DNA of 64,000 nt from Fulvia fulva (GCF_020509005.1 NC_063013.1:372001-436000), one strand, 5' to 3'. Numbered from the stretch's first letter, positions 1-10,751 are shown. Notes: a model not told the origin generated them from the letters alone. A program made the numbers and translations.

Positions 1-479
1 TTATTTGGTTGGAGGGTTGGTTTATCTGGGCGGAGGGCATGATGGCGGTGTTGGAATGGTTGTGGTATGGTCGTGTGTATGGTGTGTAGGGGCGTTGTTA
101 AAAACATGAAAATAAGATAACTATATCTTCTGCTTTGAAATTGAGGACTCATCGTCAGTCATGCTCGAGCGCTGCCTCCAGATCGGAGTTTCTTTAGCCG
201 CTCCACCCCCACGTCTGAAACAAGGGTAGCTTCCTTGGGACCTGCATGCGTCACCGATAGCGTTGCACAGCAACCTGCCAACTATGCAAGTCGTCCTTCC
301 TGCTGCCTCCATCTCTCTTACATCCACCTCACCACTACATTCCCCCTATACCATCAGTGGTGTGTCCATCATTGAAACAGACCATCTCCATCGCAGCGCA
401 ATCTTGTAGCTGCTGTCTCGCCGCCCCCGCCACCTCCGAAACGAGACTCGTGACCCCCCACGACCAACAAGCCATCATC
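1..479. other. Window start and upstream region of the carboxypeptidase gene
   Basis: No gene can be supported here. Short reverse-strand ORFs exist (for example 121-327) but have no recognisable motif and overlap the likely promoter and leader of the downstream gene. The last ~120 bases are C-rich and pyrimidine-rich, as is common in fungal 5' leaders. The open frame upstream of 480 has no in-frame ATG. Confidence 0.5.
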
Positions 480-2147
480 ATGAAGGTCGCCGCATCGGCG
501 CTCCTTATCGGAGCCGCCGTGGCATCTGTGCCGCAACAGCAGCAGCCACTGCAAGCTCCAGACATCGTTCAGGAAGACTTGAAGCTCGCCGGCGACAAGG
601 CATCATCCTTTGCCAAGCCACTGAAGCATCTCCAGAGCGAGCTCAAGCATCTGACCGAAGATGCGAGGCAGGTCTGGGACGAGGTGGCGATGATGTTCCC
701 AGAGGACATGGCCAAGGCTTCGTTCTTCAGCTCGCCGAAGAAGCACACCAGGAAGTCCAACAGCGAGTGGGACTTCCACACCTCGGGCAAAGAGCTGCAG
801 GAGAAGTACACCGTCAACGCTCAAGGTGACAAGGAGCGTGAGATTGATGGCCACCTCGAGGCATTCAACCTTCGCACCAAGAAGGTTGATCCAAAGAGCC
901 TTGGCGTAGACAAGGTCAAGCAATACTCTGGATACTTGGACAACGAGGAAGACGACAAGCATCTCTTCTATTGGTTCTTCGAGTCGCGAAACGACCCAAA
1001 GAACGACCCAGTGTTGCTCTGGTTGAACGGTGGCCCAGGCTGCTCTTCGCTTACCGGTCTTTTCATGGAGCTTGGTCCCTCGTTCATCAACAAGGACCGC
1101 GAGGTTGAGTTCAACCCAAGCAGCTGGAACGCCAACGCATCCGTCATCTTCCTCGATCAGCCAGTCAACGTCGGCTATTCCTACTCTGGTAGCAGTGTCT
1201 CAAACACCGTCGCAGCCGGCAAAGATGTCTACGCACTCTTGACTCTCTTCTTCAAGCAGTTCCCAGAATACTCTCACCAGGACTTCCACATTTCTGGCGA
1301 GTCGTATGCTGGTCACTACATCCCAGTCTTCGCATCCGAGATTCTGTCCCACAAGAAGCGCAATATCAACCTGCAGTCTGTTCTCATCGGAAACGGTCTG
1401 ACCGATGGCCTGACCCAGTACGAGTACTACCGCCCAATGGCCTGCGGTGATGGTGGCTGGCCAGCCGTTCTTGACGAGTCCGAGTGCCAAAGCATGGACA
1501 ACTCCCTCCCACGCTGCCAGAGCTTGATCGAGAACTGCTACAAGAGTGAGTCTGTCTGGTCTTGTGTCCCAGCCAGCATCTACTGCAACAACGCTATGAT
1601 CGGACCATACCAGCGCACTGGGCAGAACCCATACGACGTCCGCGAGAAGTGCAAGGGCGGCAACCTCTGCTACGACGAACTCAACTGGATCCAGGAGTAC
1701 CTCAACCAGGCCGATGTCATGAAGGCCCTTGGTGCTGAGGTCGACAGCTACGACTCATGCAACATGGACATCAACCGCAACTTCCTCTTCAACGGTGACT
1801 GGATGCAGCCATTCCACCGTCTCGTGCCCGGCATCCTGAAGGAGATTCCAGTCCTGGTCTACGCAGGTGATGCCGACTTCATCTGCAACTGGCTCGGCAA
1901 TCTTGCCTGGACCGATGCCCTTGAGTGGCCAGGCCAGAAGAGCTACGCCAAGACACCTCTCGAGGACCTCAAGCTCCTTGATGATGGCTCCAAGATTGGT
2001 GCGGTCAAGTCCTCTGGCAACTTCACCTTCATGCGTCTGCACGCTGGTGGCCACATGGTTCCACACGACCAGCCAGTGGCGTCGCTTGACATGCTTAACC
2101 GCTGGTTGGCAGGTGAGTGGGTTGAGAAGCAAGGGAAGAATACCTGA
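480..2147 (+). CDS. cpyA: Vacuolar serine carboxypeptidase Y (peptidase family S10)
   Basis: The 555-residue product is a carboxypeptidase Y, which removes C-terminal residues from peptides in the vacuole and is made as a secretory proenzyme. The first in-frame ATG (480) gives a hydrophobic signal peptide (about residues 1-17) followed by a charged propeptide to about residue 130. The S10 core follows: the substrate-binding [10 protein letters not shown] motif, the nucleophile Ser275 in [10 protein letters not shown], the catalytic Asp466 in [12 protein letters not shown] and the catalytic His525 in [12 protein letters not shown]. Many cysteines between residues ~340 and 430 fit the disulphide-rich insertion of the family. 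Length matches fungal CpyA proteins (about 540-560). No intron is needed. The family is unambiguous; the vacuolar location follows from orthology and from the long propeptide. Confidence 0.97.
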   Translation: MKVAASALLIGAAVASVPQQQQPLQAPDIVQEDLKLAGDKASSFAKPLKHLQSELKHLTEDARQVWDEVAMMFPEDMAKASFFSSPKKHTRKSNSEWDFHTSGKELQEKYTVNAQGDKEREIDGHLEAFNLRTKKVDPKSLGVDKVKQYSGYLDNEEDDKHLFYWFFESRNDPKNDPVLLWLNGGPGCSSLTGLFMELGPSFINKDREVEFNPSSWNANASVIFLDQPVNVGYSYSGSSVSNTVAAGKDVYALLTLFFKQFPEYSHQDFHISGESYAGHYIPVFASEILSHKKRNINLQSVLIGNGLTDGLTQYEYYRPMACGDGGWPAVLDESECQSMDNSLPRCQSLIENCYKSESVWSCVPASIYCNNAMIGPYQRTGQNPYDVREKCKGGNLCYDELNWIQEYLNQADVMKALGAEVDSYDSCNMDINRNFLFNGDWMQPFHRLVPGILKEIPVLVYAGDADFICNWLGNLAWTDALEWPGQKSYAKTPLEDLKLLDDGSKIGAVKSSGNFTFMRLHAGGHMVPHDQPVASLDMLNRWLAGEWVEKQGKNT

Positions 2148-2921
2148 GATAAATGTGTATCGTTACCTACGCTGGAGATATTATGATGGGAGGAATTTGC
2201 GGTCTGGAAGAGGCACGCTAGCACGGCATTAGAATGAACATTGATATGTATGTCTGTATGAAGCACCTCCTCGGCAGTCCTTATTCTCAAGGGCGTCGAT
2301 GATTGTTTACGACCTGTCCATCTTTGGGCTGCCAATCCGCCGCCGACTACTCCAGATTCACCACTTCTGCGTTTGCCGAATGTGACACAGCGCCATGCAG
2401 CGCCAGCGCAGTCTGCTTCTGCTTTTCGTGATGTCATTTCGACTCACTGTGGCGCATTTAGACTCCGGCTTGTGGCGTACAGGATATGGAGGATTAAGCT
2501 TAACATTACCTGATGAGATGTTCGAGATCTCTGCGATGATTGTACAACGAGAGTGTAGACGTTGTTGACAATTTGACAGGTCTGACGGGATCTCCTTTCT
2601 GCTGTGAAGATGGGAGTGTGGGAGGGGAAAGTGCCCATGTCTTGGCCACGTCGATCATCAACGACGCCGATTCTTGGACGCGCTTCCGAACTCAATACAT
2701 GCGCCAACGTTTGCGATTCGTACCCTGCGGTATCCTAATTGCGAACGAGTGAAGAAGATCTGCTTCGATATGAGCTAAGCTACGACTTCTTTCTTTCTTT
2801 CGTCTTCTTGTGGTGTTGTTTGCTGTCAAAACTTCCTTCCGCCGCAAGAACACCTTTTCCGTCGTCTGAATCTCTCTACAGCAGCGCCTGGGTGGGCCAC
2901 GGGGTGGCCACTTGCCAAAAC
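2148..2921. other. Intergenic region between carboxypeptidase and MFS genes
   Basis: No coding segment is convincing. Both flanking genes read to the right, so this holds the 3' end of the carboxypeptidase transcript and the promoter of the transporter. The open frame of the transporter extends upstream to 2739 but only from a TTG, without an in-frame ATG before 2922. The leader shortly before 2922 is pyrimidine-rich (2780-2880). Confidence 0.5.
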
Positions 2922-4346
2922 ATGGCAGACACCAAAGATGCACGAACCCTCGACGCTGATTCTCCCACACCCAAAATGAAATTCCTCTCGAGCGACCGCG
3001 ACAGATCATCTCAAGACCACGGCACCGCCAACAGCGATGTCGAAAAATCCTCACCCAGCACCAACGTCCCATCAGACCCCACCGTCTCCACCGACGACGA
3101 AGGCAACACATACCCCGAAGGCGGCCTGCGCGCCTGGTCCGTCGTCGCCGGCGGCTTCAGCGGCATGATGTCCTGTTTCGGCTACATGAACACCGTCGGC
3201 ACCTACCAAGCCTACCTCGCCACCCACCAACTATCCTCCTACTCCGAGTCCACCATCGGCTGGATTTTCAGCATATACATCTTCCTCGCCTTTGGAGCGG
3301 GTGTGCAGATTGGGCCGTTGTTTGATAAGTATGGACCGTTTTGGTTGATTGTAACGGGGAGTGTGTGTACGCTGTTGTCGATATTTTTGTTGGGGGTTTG
3401 TGAGGCGTATTGGCATTTCATGCTGGTTTTTGGAGTGTTGGGGGGGTTGGGGAATGCGTTTATTTTTACGCCTAGTGTGAGTGCTGTGGGACACTACTTC
3501 TTCAAGAAACGCGGCAACGCTACTGGGATTGCTGCTTGCGGCGGTGCGCTTGGAGGCGTCATCTTCCCGCTCATGCTACAAGACCTGTTCCCCAAGGTGG
3601 GATGGGCTTGGGCTACGAGAATTCAGGGCTTCATATACATCTTCCTCCTCGCGGCCGCGATTTTGCTGGTCAAAAGTCGGCTTCCGCCAAAGGCCAACGC
3701 CAGTGCGATCCCGGATGTGAGAGTGTTTCGGGATATCAGCTTCGCGATGGTGACGTTTGGGGCGTTTTTCCTGGAGTTGGGGCTGTTTATTCCGATCACG
3801 TATATTACGTCCTTCTCGCTGGAGACGAATGGCGCCATCGACTCGACGTTTGCGTATCAGCTCCTGGCGATCTTCAATGCGGCGAGCTTCTTTGGGAGGT
3901 GGGCGCCTGGGTATGTGGCGGATAAGGTGGGCAGATTCAATACGCAGATCTGTGCCGTCTCGCTTTGCGTAGCGAGTTCGTTGGGGCTGTGGCTTCCTGC
4001 GACGGTTCTGGCTAACAACGCATCTCACCAAACGATCCTGGGTCTCACGACGGCTTTCGCAGCATTGATGGGTTTTGCCAGCGGAAGCAACATCTCACTG
4101 ACGCCGGTGTGTATTGGAATGCTCTGTCCGACGAAGGAGTATGGGAGATACATTGCGACGACATACACAGTTGTGAGTACTGGATGTTTGATTGGGTTGC
4201 CGATTGCTGGGGCCTTGGTCAGCGCGACTGGCGGGAGTTATTGGGGTGTGGCAGTTTTTACGGGGTTGAGCTATGTTTGTGGGTTGGGATGCTTTATGAC
4301 CGTGAGGGTCGTGAAGGGTGGAACAAAAGTTGGAGTATTGTATTGA
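2922..4346 (+). CDS. MFS transporter, fungal monocarboxylate-transporter-like (TC 2.A.1.13 type)
   Basis: A 474-residue membrane protein. The N-terminal ~63 residues are hydrophilic and cytosolic, then YPEGGLRAW leads into the first membrane segment, a signature of the fungal monocarboxylate-transporter-like branch of the major facilitator superfamily. About twelve hydrophobic segments follow. After the second one comes GPLFDKYGP, corresponding to the MFS loop 2-3 motif, and a cytosolic loop precedes segment 7 near residue ~250. A second-half [14 protein letters not shown] sequence is the corresponding loop 8-9 motif. The substrate cannot be read from the sequence; relatives carry carboxylates, riboflavin or unknown solutes. 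The start is the first in-frame ATG (2922). Codon usage is markedly C-rich before ~3290 and G/T-rich after, without breaking the frame. No cluster partners are adjacent. Confidence 0.92.
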   Translation: MADTKDARTLDADSPTPKMKFLSSDRDRSSQDHGTANSDVEKSSPSTNVPSDPTVSTDDEGNTYPEGGLRAWSVVAGGFSGMMSCFGYMNTVGTYQAYLATHQLSSYSESTIGWIFSIYIFLAFGAGVQIGPLFDKYGPFWLIVTGSVCTLLSIFLLGVCEAYWHFMLVFGVLGGLGNAFIFTPSVSAVGHYFFKKRGNATGIAACGGALGGVIFPLMLQDLFPKVGWAWATRIQGFIYIFLLAAAILLVKSRLPPKANASAIPDVRVFRDISFAMVTFGAFFLELGLFIPITYITSFSLETNGAIDSTFAYQLLAIFNAASFFGRWAPGYVADKVGRFNTQICAVSLCVASSLGLWLPATVLANNASHQTILGLTTAFAALMGFASGSNISLTPVCIGMLCPTKEYGRYIATTYTVVSTGCLIGLPIAGALVSATGGSYWGVAVFTGLSYVCGLGCFMTVRVVKGGTKVGVLY

Positions 4347-4601
4347 GCTTGAGTGATGTGAGAGGAAGTTCAACTTTGAAGCTCACCACAATGATTGGAA
4401 CAAGCATCACATCATGAGCTGCTGGAGTGACAAGCGAGGTGACAGAGCTGCGGCTCAAGCCGAGCGCATGTGATACAAACGAGCTGCAGCAAAAGCTTCC
4501 GCGCCTGCAACAGCGCCACAAATTTGCTGCCGATTCGACACAGTAAAGGCATACCCGCGTACCATTAGCAGCTCACATCAACCTACAGGCAGCACACCAC
4601 A

Positions 4602-4949
4602 ATGGCTGATCCTCATGAGCCACCTCCTGGCCCATCAGGCGCCGCCTGTGTCATACCACCAGCATGGCACCGCAATCGCTTCACATGTCACGCGGTGGTC
4701 ATCAACGGCGTCAACTACTACACCGTCACTCGAGTACTGCTGGACAGCGGCGCAAGTTCGAACTTCATCAGCCAAGATCCGCCGCCTTCGAAGCCTCGTT
4801 ACTGCTATGCATTGGCAGATGCTAAATTTGAGGAGAAGAAACATGGCGGCGGTCAGCGCACTACAATCGATCTCACCGAGCCGCGCTACATCGACGCTCG
4901 CCGTACAAGCTGGTCCACCATCTTCCCCGATGAGCGAAGCGACATCTGA
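4602..4949 (+). CDS. Small ORF with retropepsin-like aspartic protease motif
   Basis: The 115-residue product starts at an ATG in good context. Its core is FTCHAVVINGVNYYTV followed by VLLDSGASSNFIS, with the putative catalytic Asp48 in a D-S-G-A motif, as in retropepsins of Ty3/gypsy-type polyproteins. A following CYALADAKF segment resembles the strand after the flap in such proteases, though weakly. No capsid, zinc-knuckle or reverse-transcriptase sequence is adjacent and there are no LTRs nearby, and CpA dinucleotides are normal, so it is not part of the mutated repeat block. It could be a retroelement relic, a domesticated protease half, or the first exon of a longer gene (open codons continue in another frame to 5109). 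The motif is clear; gene status is uncertain. Confidence 0.5.
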   Translation: MADPHEPPPGPSGAACVIPPAWHRNRFTCHAVVINGVNYYTVTRVLLDSGASSNFISQDPPPSKPRYCYALADAKFEEKKHGGGQRTTIDLTEPRYIDARRTSWSTIFPDERSDI

Positions 4950-6076
4950 GCGCAATGGTAACATCAGCGGACGATGCCACTTCAGGAATGATCGCCTGTA
5001 CGACGGACCTCGTCGACTCTACGAATGTGAGGAGGACGACTACCACAGATGCTCGGCGACACTTCGAAGGATTGTTACCCAAGACGGACGATCGTTGCAG
5101 CGGTGGTGATTGGAACGAATGAAACGAGGTTGATTGTTTGTGAGAATTAACAAGATGTACATCATCGCCGAGCGGCAAGACTGAAGGGGAACATACGATG
5201 AATGGAATGCTATGGTGGCGTTGCAGACTAGAGATGAGGTAGCAAGGGACCTTGTAGATGGCAATGCAGAGTACTCCAGTGTCTTAGCGAAAGACAGTGA
5301 TACCATAAGGATCTAAATGGAACCATGCCTTTATCAAACGCACATGCCGACCGCATCTCTCAGTCACGATTTACGGCACCTCGGAGCGTTGACGGATCTG
5401 CAACGAGCTCTGAGTGTACCATTATATCATGTTATGGTATATGAACCCCGGCCCCGGGGACGCGCATCAGTTCAGATGGGTCCAAATGCAGGCGTCTGTG
5501 CCAGTCTTCTGGTGTTAGTGGTCAGAGCGATCTGTGGGTAACGATAGCAGCATTTTCGACAAGTATCGGAACAGAGCTCATCATTCGGACTCATGCTGAC
5601 AGTCAAGTAAAAGTGTGAGCGCTTTGCGGCCCCTCCGTCTCCGCTAAGGCTGGCTGATGAAATGCTGCTGGACAGCTGACCAATGGGTCAGATCGGTCAG
5701 CCGCATGGTCGCCTGCATGGCTATACGACGAAACTCTTGAGACGTACGAAGCCGGATGCATATGTACAGCTTTTACCATTCTTGAAAGTGAAGAGGCACT
5801 TCTGGGTGCGAGGAGTGAAAGCAAAATACAATAATGAGACAGGCGGAAAGATGGAACGAACTCTATGTTTATACAAAATCGCTGATACTCCTACATGGTC
5901 CAAAGCCGGTCAGCGCTGCGTGAGCTACTGACATCTATCCCTAGTTGCCGCGATGAAATGAAAAAGGGTCCGTGCTCTTGTTACAGCAATGCTGCGGTGT
6001 GAGTCCTCATTACCGAACAAACGAAAGGGCTGAAACGTGCAGATCAAGGGGAAGAGGGGGCGTCGAGTGGACCTAC
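4950..6076. other. Intergenic region with only short open frames
   Basis: Several ORFs of 60-100 codons occur on both strands (for example 5317-5541 and 5683-5931 forward), none with a recognisable motif, good start context or consistent codon usage. The dinucleotide composition is normal, so this is not mutated repeat DNA. The right end is the 3' flank of the reverse-strand gene ending at 6077. Confidence 0.4.
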
Positions 6077-6804
6077 CTAGTAGTAGCCACGAGATGGGCG
6101 GCGGCGTGAGCCGCCGAGTGAGCCAGATGTTCCACTACCATAAAAGTTGCCCATGGATGGTGGAGGAAACTGGCGGCGTTGCTCGCGAGGAGCAATGCCC
6201 TCCATGCCTGGATCGTACCCATCTGCGAAGCCAGGTCCCCGAGAGAAGTCTGGGCCATCTGATGGACGCCGGGAAGATGGACCTGAGTAGATGCCGGAGA
6301 CATCGTAGCCTCCGCCCATCGACGAAATGTCGACCCCATAAGGGCCCGATGGGCGGCGCGAAGAGCGAGAGGATACTGGGTCTGGCCGAGGTGGCTCTTG
6401 ACGCTCAGAGTATCCGCGAGGAAGTGGTGCCCGACGGTCGTACGGGTCTCGAGAATAGATTAAGGGGACTCCGCCTCCAGCCTGTACGTCGTTGTACGAC
6501 GAACCTTCGTAGCCGGAGAGAGGCTCGCGGCTTGCACCTCGTCGGTATGAGTTGCGGCGGGGACCTTCGTAGGGTTGCTCGTATCTCGAGGAGCCAAGAG
6601 GACTTACATCTCGACGTCTAGTCGAGCTCTCACGGCGCGGTGGTGATCGCCCACGAGAGTCGTAGCTTGGATCACAGCTCGAGCTTGGCTCATAGCTAGA
6701 GCCAGGCTGGTAGCCGGGTGGTGGGCCGTAGCCGGGTCGGGGTGTCTTGAAGAGGATGAGCTGTAATGGCTCGGGCGGCGTTGACTGCCGTAGTACGACG
6801 ACAT
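6077..6804 (-). CDS. Low-complexity Ser/Tyr/Gly/Arg/Pro-rich protein, frame broken once
   Basis: Read leftward from the ATG at 6804, the N-terminus MSSYYGSQRRPSHYSSSS is Ser/Tyr/Arg-rich. At a four-base C run on the coding strand (plus 6739-6742) the frame carrying the same composition shifts. The second frame stays open to the TAG at 6077-6079 and encodes a Gly/Pro/Tyr/Arg-rich tail of about 220 residues with repeated P-G-Y, R-R-P and S-R motifs, ending SRRRPSRGYY. The two frames have matching codon usage (C-ending, few rare codons). I do not recognise the family; it looks intrinsically disordered and basic, as in many RNA-associated or cytoskeletal fungal proteins. The break is either a one-base sequencing or assembly error, a genuine mutation, or an unseen splice. 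The long forward-strand ORF over the same span (6037-6621) is a shadow. Confidence 0.6.
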
Positions 6805-7617
6805 GTCGCCGATGCTGAAAGGTTGGTTGTTTGTGGTTTGGATGATACCGGAAGTTGCTTTCTTGCTGGTTGATCGAAATGTGCTGTCAAAGTCGATTTC
6901 GAAAGTGATGCAAAAAGCTGTTGGCTGTCTGGTATGATCCTAACGAGGAAGCGTAGACCGGAATTCATTATATACTCAGAGGCGTGTTGTGTATAGCATT
7001 ATTTGAATGTGTTATTTCAACACAATGCATTGTGCTGAACATTCACAACAAAGGCCGTCTTTGTGTGTATATCCTGTCGAGACACAAAAGCAATGTGCGA
7101 ACAAAGGACTGATGTTCTGAAAGCCGTTCTAGTGCAGGACAAAGATGTCCACGCCTAGGTGTACCATTGTGTTGCCATTGGGATGAACTCGCTGAATGTT
7201 GTGTCGCGAACATCGTAGGAGCCGGACGTCGTCGTCGTCGTTTGATAGACCGTTGAGCATCACGATGCGTAGCACCTCAATTGAACGGCATGGTAGTATG
7301 AATTCACTTCCTTTGATGAATGCTAAATGTGAGTGCCAGTAGGACGTACATTGCTGTAGAGAAAGAGCACAACCTGAAAGGAAGAAGTAAGTAAGATGGA
7401 CAGAGCAAAAGCAGTGATGCATAGCGCCAGGAGTGTCTTAGACCGTGAGTACGGTCAAGTCTTGCTAGTGAAGAACGTCTCACGACCAATCGCGCCTTAA
7501 ATTGTTCTTCATAGCTACGACGTCCAGCTCATTGAAGCCGAGCGAGGTGTACAGCTAACCTTCGATGCCATAATGCCTATAAGACGCTGTTAGCCGACGC
7601 AAAAGACGTGGAAGTGG
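6805..7617. other. Intergenic region between two leftward genes
   Basis: This holds the probable promoter and leader of the Ser/Tyr/Gly-rich gene (start 6804). A CTTTCAG acceptor-like site on the reverse strand lies just upstream of that ATG and could close a leader intron. Nothing coding is convincing; reverse ORFs at 7129-7422 and 7304-7489 show no motif. The right end is the 3' flank of the phosphatase gene. Confidence 0.4.
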
Positions 7618-8367
7618 TTAGCGATGATACCTCCTTTCCATTGCCTCCAAGCAGATCCGCATCGCATCAGATTCAAAAGTTGCCGCGGCCTTGATCATTG
7701 GATGCTCGGGGAACTGCTCCACAAGCGAAGCAGCTTTCTGCTTCAGAAGTCCCTTCACTGGCTCGATCCCAACTCTGGTCAGAGCGTAGTCTCGTTGTAT
7801 GTCTGAGACCGATGTGCCAGCCAAGGACTGAATCAAGGCTGCGAGGACACCAGTACGATCTTGCCCAACCGTGCAGTGAAACAGAAATGGTTCGCCAGGA
7901 CGATCGAGCATATGCTGAAAGACAGCCTTGAAGATTGGTTGATGTGTCTTGACCATCAAGGCATACATCTCGTTCAGATACTGCGAAGCTCAGCAAGGAG
8001 CCTGAAGACCAGGAGAACTAATTACAGCACTTGGCTCGGTTTCCTTTGACATGCGTAGGCCCTGAACTGTGCGCTGAAGCTGCCGCATAGCTGTCGCGTT
8101 GTCTAAGGTGGTATCGTGCCAGACGACTTCGAGTCCAGAAAGGTCAGGTGTAGGTGCCTCAGTCCGTTCCTTCGAAGATCGCAAGTCGAACACAGTCTTG
8201 ATGCCTAGATCGCGTAGAACCTGAATGCCTTCAGGTGTACTGTTCTCGAGCGTGCCTGATCGGAAGACGCGGCCAGGCCATGCGCCGCTCGCGGGTCCAG
8301 GACTGAATTATCTTCGTCAATCGGAGTGCTGATGGCGCTGTCAACTTGATGCGTGGGCATTGTGGCC
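7618..8367 (-). CDS. Tyrosine-phosphatase-like protein (Y_phosphatase3 type), 5' end unresolved
   Basis: The downstream exon (7618-7980) carries the phosphatase signature HCTVGQDRTG, a CX5R loop in which Cys forms the phospho-enzyme and Arg binds phosphate. The GxDRTG form is typical of the fungal and bacterial Y_phosphatase3 family. The upstream exon (8026 to ~8318) carries GRVFRSGTLEN and LGIKTVFDLRSSKE, the conserved 'FRSG' and 'DLRS' blocks. A 45-bp intron (7981-8025, GTAATT...TTCGCAG) joins them in frame, giving ...EPSA-YLNEMYALM. The usual N-terminal NFRD block is not found: the FRSG exon frame has no ATG and closes upstream, while a possible start at 8367 (MATMPTHQVDSA) lies in another frame. 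Either an exon is missed, or the gene is broken at its 5' end. Substrate (protein or phosphoinositide) is unknown. Confidence 0.7.
7981..8025 (-). other. Intron in the phosphatase gene
   Basis: On the reverse strand GTAATT opens and TTCGCAG closes a 45-bp intron with a TGCTGAG branch-like site 9 bases before the acceptor. Its length is a multiple of three, but it contains an in-frame TGA, and removing it joins two conserved family segments. Confidence 0.7.
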
Positions 8368-8449
8368 ATCGGATTTTGCGCGATCCTGAGATCTGCAGTT
8401 GTAGATCGATTTGTGAGGAATCTGCAGTAGAAGGTTCGAAAGTAGATGA

Positions 8450-8560
8450 TGCTGACGTGCCAAGGCAAAGCTGAGATTCGAGGTAGGATGAGCGCTGGCG
8501 CCCACTGGACACAGGGTACGCGAGCTTCGCATTCATCTTTTCCTGCAGCTGGGAGAATGC
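8450..8560. repeat. Diverged duplicate block (copy 1), related to 10430-10530
   Basis: The two segments share an ordered series of matches: a GCTGAG-TTCG start, TTGGACACAG (here CTGGACACAG), AGCTTCGCATTC and an AGCTG end, with about three quarters of positions equal by eye and small gaps. Both lie on either side of the membrane-protein gene 8622-9778, so this looks like remains of a local tandem duplication. Confidence 0.55.
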
Positions 8561-8621
8561 AGCTGTACAAAAAGCTGAGCCTTGATGGTCGCAGGAAACA
8601 CTTCGCGAGTAGCCCTGCAGC

Positions 8622-9778
8622 TCACATATCCTGCGCGGTATCTTGCGATCTCACAATGTCAACGCTTGGCAATCGTCTTCCCGTCTCTTCTTCTGCTCGG
8701 CTGGGCTTCGCAAGCGCTTGCAGATCTTGACGACTGCGGTCACGATCACCATCGGGTGCAAGACTCGTTGGCCTGGACAATTCCACCTCGACCACAGCTG
8801 GCGCTTCCCAACCTGTCCAGTCGGTCTCCAATTCTGCTCTCTCGGTGTTCGCCATCTCGGGTGGCCTGTCAGATGTGCCTTTCTCATACACAGCGTACTC
8901 CTGACCGAGCTCTCTATGCACTCCTTCGCCTGGCAGCTCCGCTTTGCCAATACCGCCTTCTGAAATCGTTGCCACAAGCTGACGCCTCTTTCGTCGCCGC
9001 CACAGAAATGCACCGATGACCAAGAACAGCATGGCAGCGGACGCTGCAGCCACTCCAATACCTGCTTGTACGCCCGTAGAGAGACCGGGTGATGGTGGTA
9101 TTGGAGATGGCAGCGGGAATGTGGATGATGTAGCAATAGGCTGTCCCGATACGCTGGCACCTGGCTGCGGCGAGTCTGAACTTATGCTCGGCTCTCTTCG
9201 AAGGAAGTCGAGGTCGGATTCTTGGAAGCCAACGACTATGGGAATGGCCTGGAGATAAGGAGCGTAAGTTCGGATAAGGCTGGTACCATGGATCAAAGTG
9301 ATCCCAGCAGCGCCCGGTCCGACTTCCTGGCAGATTGCTACACCAACCGTTGTGTTGACTGCCAGGGTCAAAGTCTTACTAGAAATTAGCAGGTGTCATC
9401 TCCCCCGGACAGATGTCAGACTCACGCAGGGCAGCACGTTGCCAAGGTGATGTTTGCGTTATTCCTGACAGTGCCTCCGGTGTAGGTGATGTATCCCGCA
9501 GGGCAAGTGCCGGGCGAGAACGTGACGGCGTCGGTAGTCATCGCGCCGAGTGTGATGCCGTCCCAGCTGGCCTCGGACGGATAGCACCCTGACTGCGGTC
9601 CACGCCGAGCAGCGGTGATGAGAAATGTATCATTGCCCTCGGGCGCCAGCGTGTATGTTGAGCCCAGGCACGAGTCCGGTGGGGAGAAAGACCGAAGAGG
9701 ATCGTACGGGATAGATGTGGTCACATTGATGAGCTCGGGTGTAAGATGGGGTGTAGCAGCCCATGTGACTGATATCAT
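8622..9778 (-). CDS. Single-pass membrane protein with cysteine-rich ectodomain
   Basis: Two exons (9426-9778 and 8622-9378) joined over a 47-bp intron encode about 369 residues. The N-terminal half has the pattern of a common fungal surface-protein family: FSPPDSC near the start, GCYPS, then FSPGTCPAGY and LATCCPA, with the intron falling just after the CCP. A Pro/Ser-rich stretch leads to one membrane segment (GVAAASAAMLFLVIGAFL) followed by a basic stop-transfer RRRKRR and a ~110-residue charged cytosolic tail. No cleavable signal peptide is visible; members of this family often lack one. An in-frame ATG at 9829 is an alternative start. A truncated paralogue lies at 12038-12364. Function is unknown; the architecture suggests a surface or wall-sensing protein, which is inference. 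Confidence 0.75.
9379..9425 (-). other. Intron in the membrane-protein gene
   Basis: A textbook fungal intron on the reverse strand: GTGAGT donor, a GCTAAT branch-like site, and a CTAG acceptor, 47 bp. Splicing rebuilds an Ala codon (GC+T) and continues ...CCPA-KTLTLAVN. Confidence 0.85.
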
Positions 9779-10284
9779 TTGACGTCGCCATAGGCGGTGA
9801 ACCTCCCGGATGATGACTTGGTAGTGCATACTGTCGAAAGGCAATGAATGGACCCGAGTGAGGAGCGCTGGATTCTGAAAAAGCGCGGGTCAAGATGCGA
9901 GACAAAATCACCGGAGTGGCAAGACGCGAAATGCCAGACAATGGAGCGAGATGCTCTGCTCCAGGTATGCGAAGCCACGCGGCCCACGCGGGCTATGTTG
10001 ACATCTCGCAGTGCATGCATCATACAGGAGACCTGATTGGCGTTGGAGCCCATCGCTTAGCAGCATCTCCAATCGGCCTTGCAAGCGTCCCAATCACGAT
10101 TTGTACCAGGCGAGCCGGCATTGAGAGTCGATGATGCTTGATTGATTCTACCAAGACGCGTCTGACGCAAAAGGCTGCCAAAGCGTCTAGGACTCGACAA
10201 GACAGCTACCTTTCGTGTGGGAAGCAGAGCGTGATTGATGCCGCACCTTGAAGACTTGATATTTCCCGATCGATTCGTCTGAGG

Positions 10285-10443
10285 AGAAGAATGCGCAACA
10301 GGGTTGAGAGACATCCAGATGTCGGAGCCGTACACGCGAGGAAGGTGTACCTGTAGCTCTTTGCTCAAGTCGGACCTGAGGGGTAGGCGGTGCGACACTG
10401 GTGGCGTTCTAACAGCGCTCAGTCAAGATTCTTAGGTGGTACA
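10285..10443. repeat. Diverged duplicate block, related to 12410-12569
   Basis: The core shared run is GACACTGGTGGCGTTC (10396-10411 here), flanked by CGGACCTG before it and a CA-GATT match after it, and on the other side by a CACCTT/GTCTCTC series. It lies upstream of one leftward membrane-protein gene, as the partner block lies upstream of its paralogue, so the gene and its 5' region appear to have been duplicated together. Confidence 0.65.
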
Positions 10444-10751
10444 GCTGAGGTTCGCGGTAAAATGAGTGACGGCACCTGTTGGACACAGAACACACCAGCT
10501 TCGCATTCGCCTTCAGCCCAGCTGCGAACGAACATCGTTCTGCATGGCGCAAGCTCAGTGCGACCTTGGTGTTGTATGCATGCTGTAGCGTGATGATGAC
10601 GGAAGAGCATGGTACCTTACATTGGTCCCGTCCACTGAAAGTATTACAGCGTCGATGGTAGGAGTGTTTCAAAGAGTGCCGGCAGAATGCGTCGAACATG
10701 ATCGCGCTCCCCGTGATTCGGTCCGACGAACTGTTCGTGATACCGACTGGA

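Noticed and set aside
357..479. N-terminal extension of the carboxypeptidase ORF
   Set aside because: The extension begins with GTG and has no in-frame ATG; the signal peptide starts exactly at the ATG at 480.
5683..5931. 82-codon forward ORF
   Set aside because: No motif, no homologue recognised and poor start context; not enough to call a gene.
6037..6621. 194-codon forward ORF
   Set aside because: It is the complement of the Ser/Tyr/Gly/Arg-rich reverse gene; its own codons and composition do not look like protein-coding sequence.
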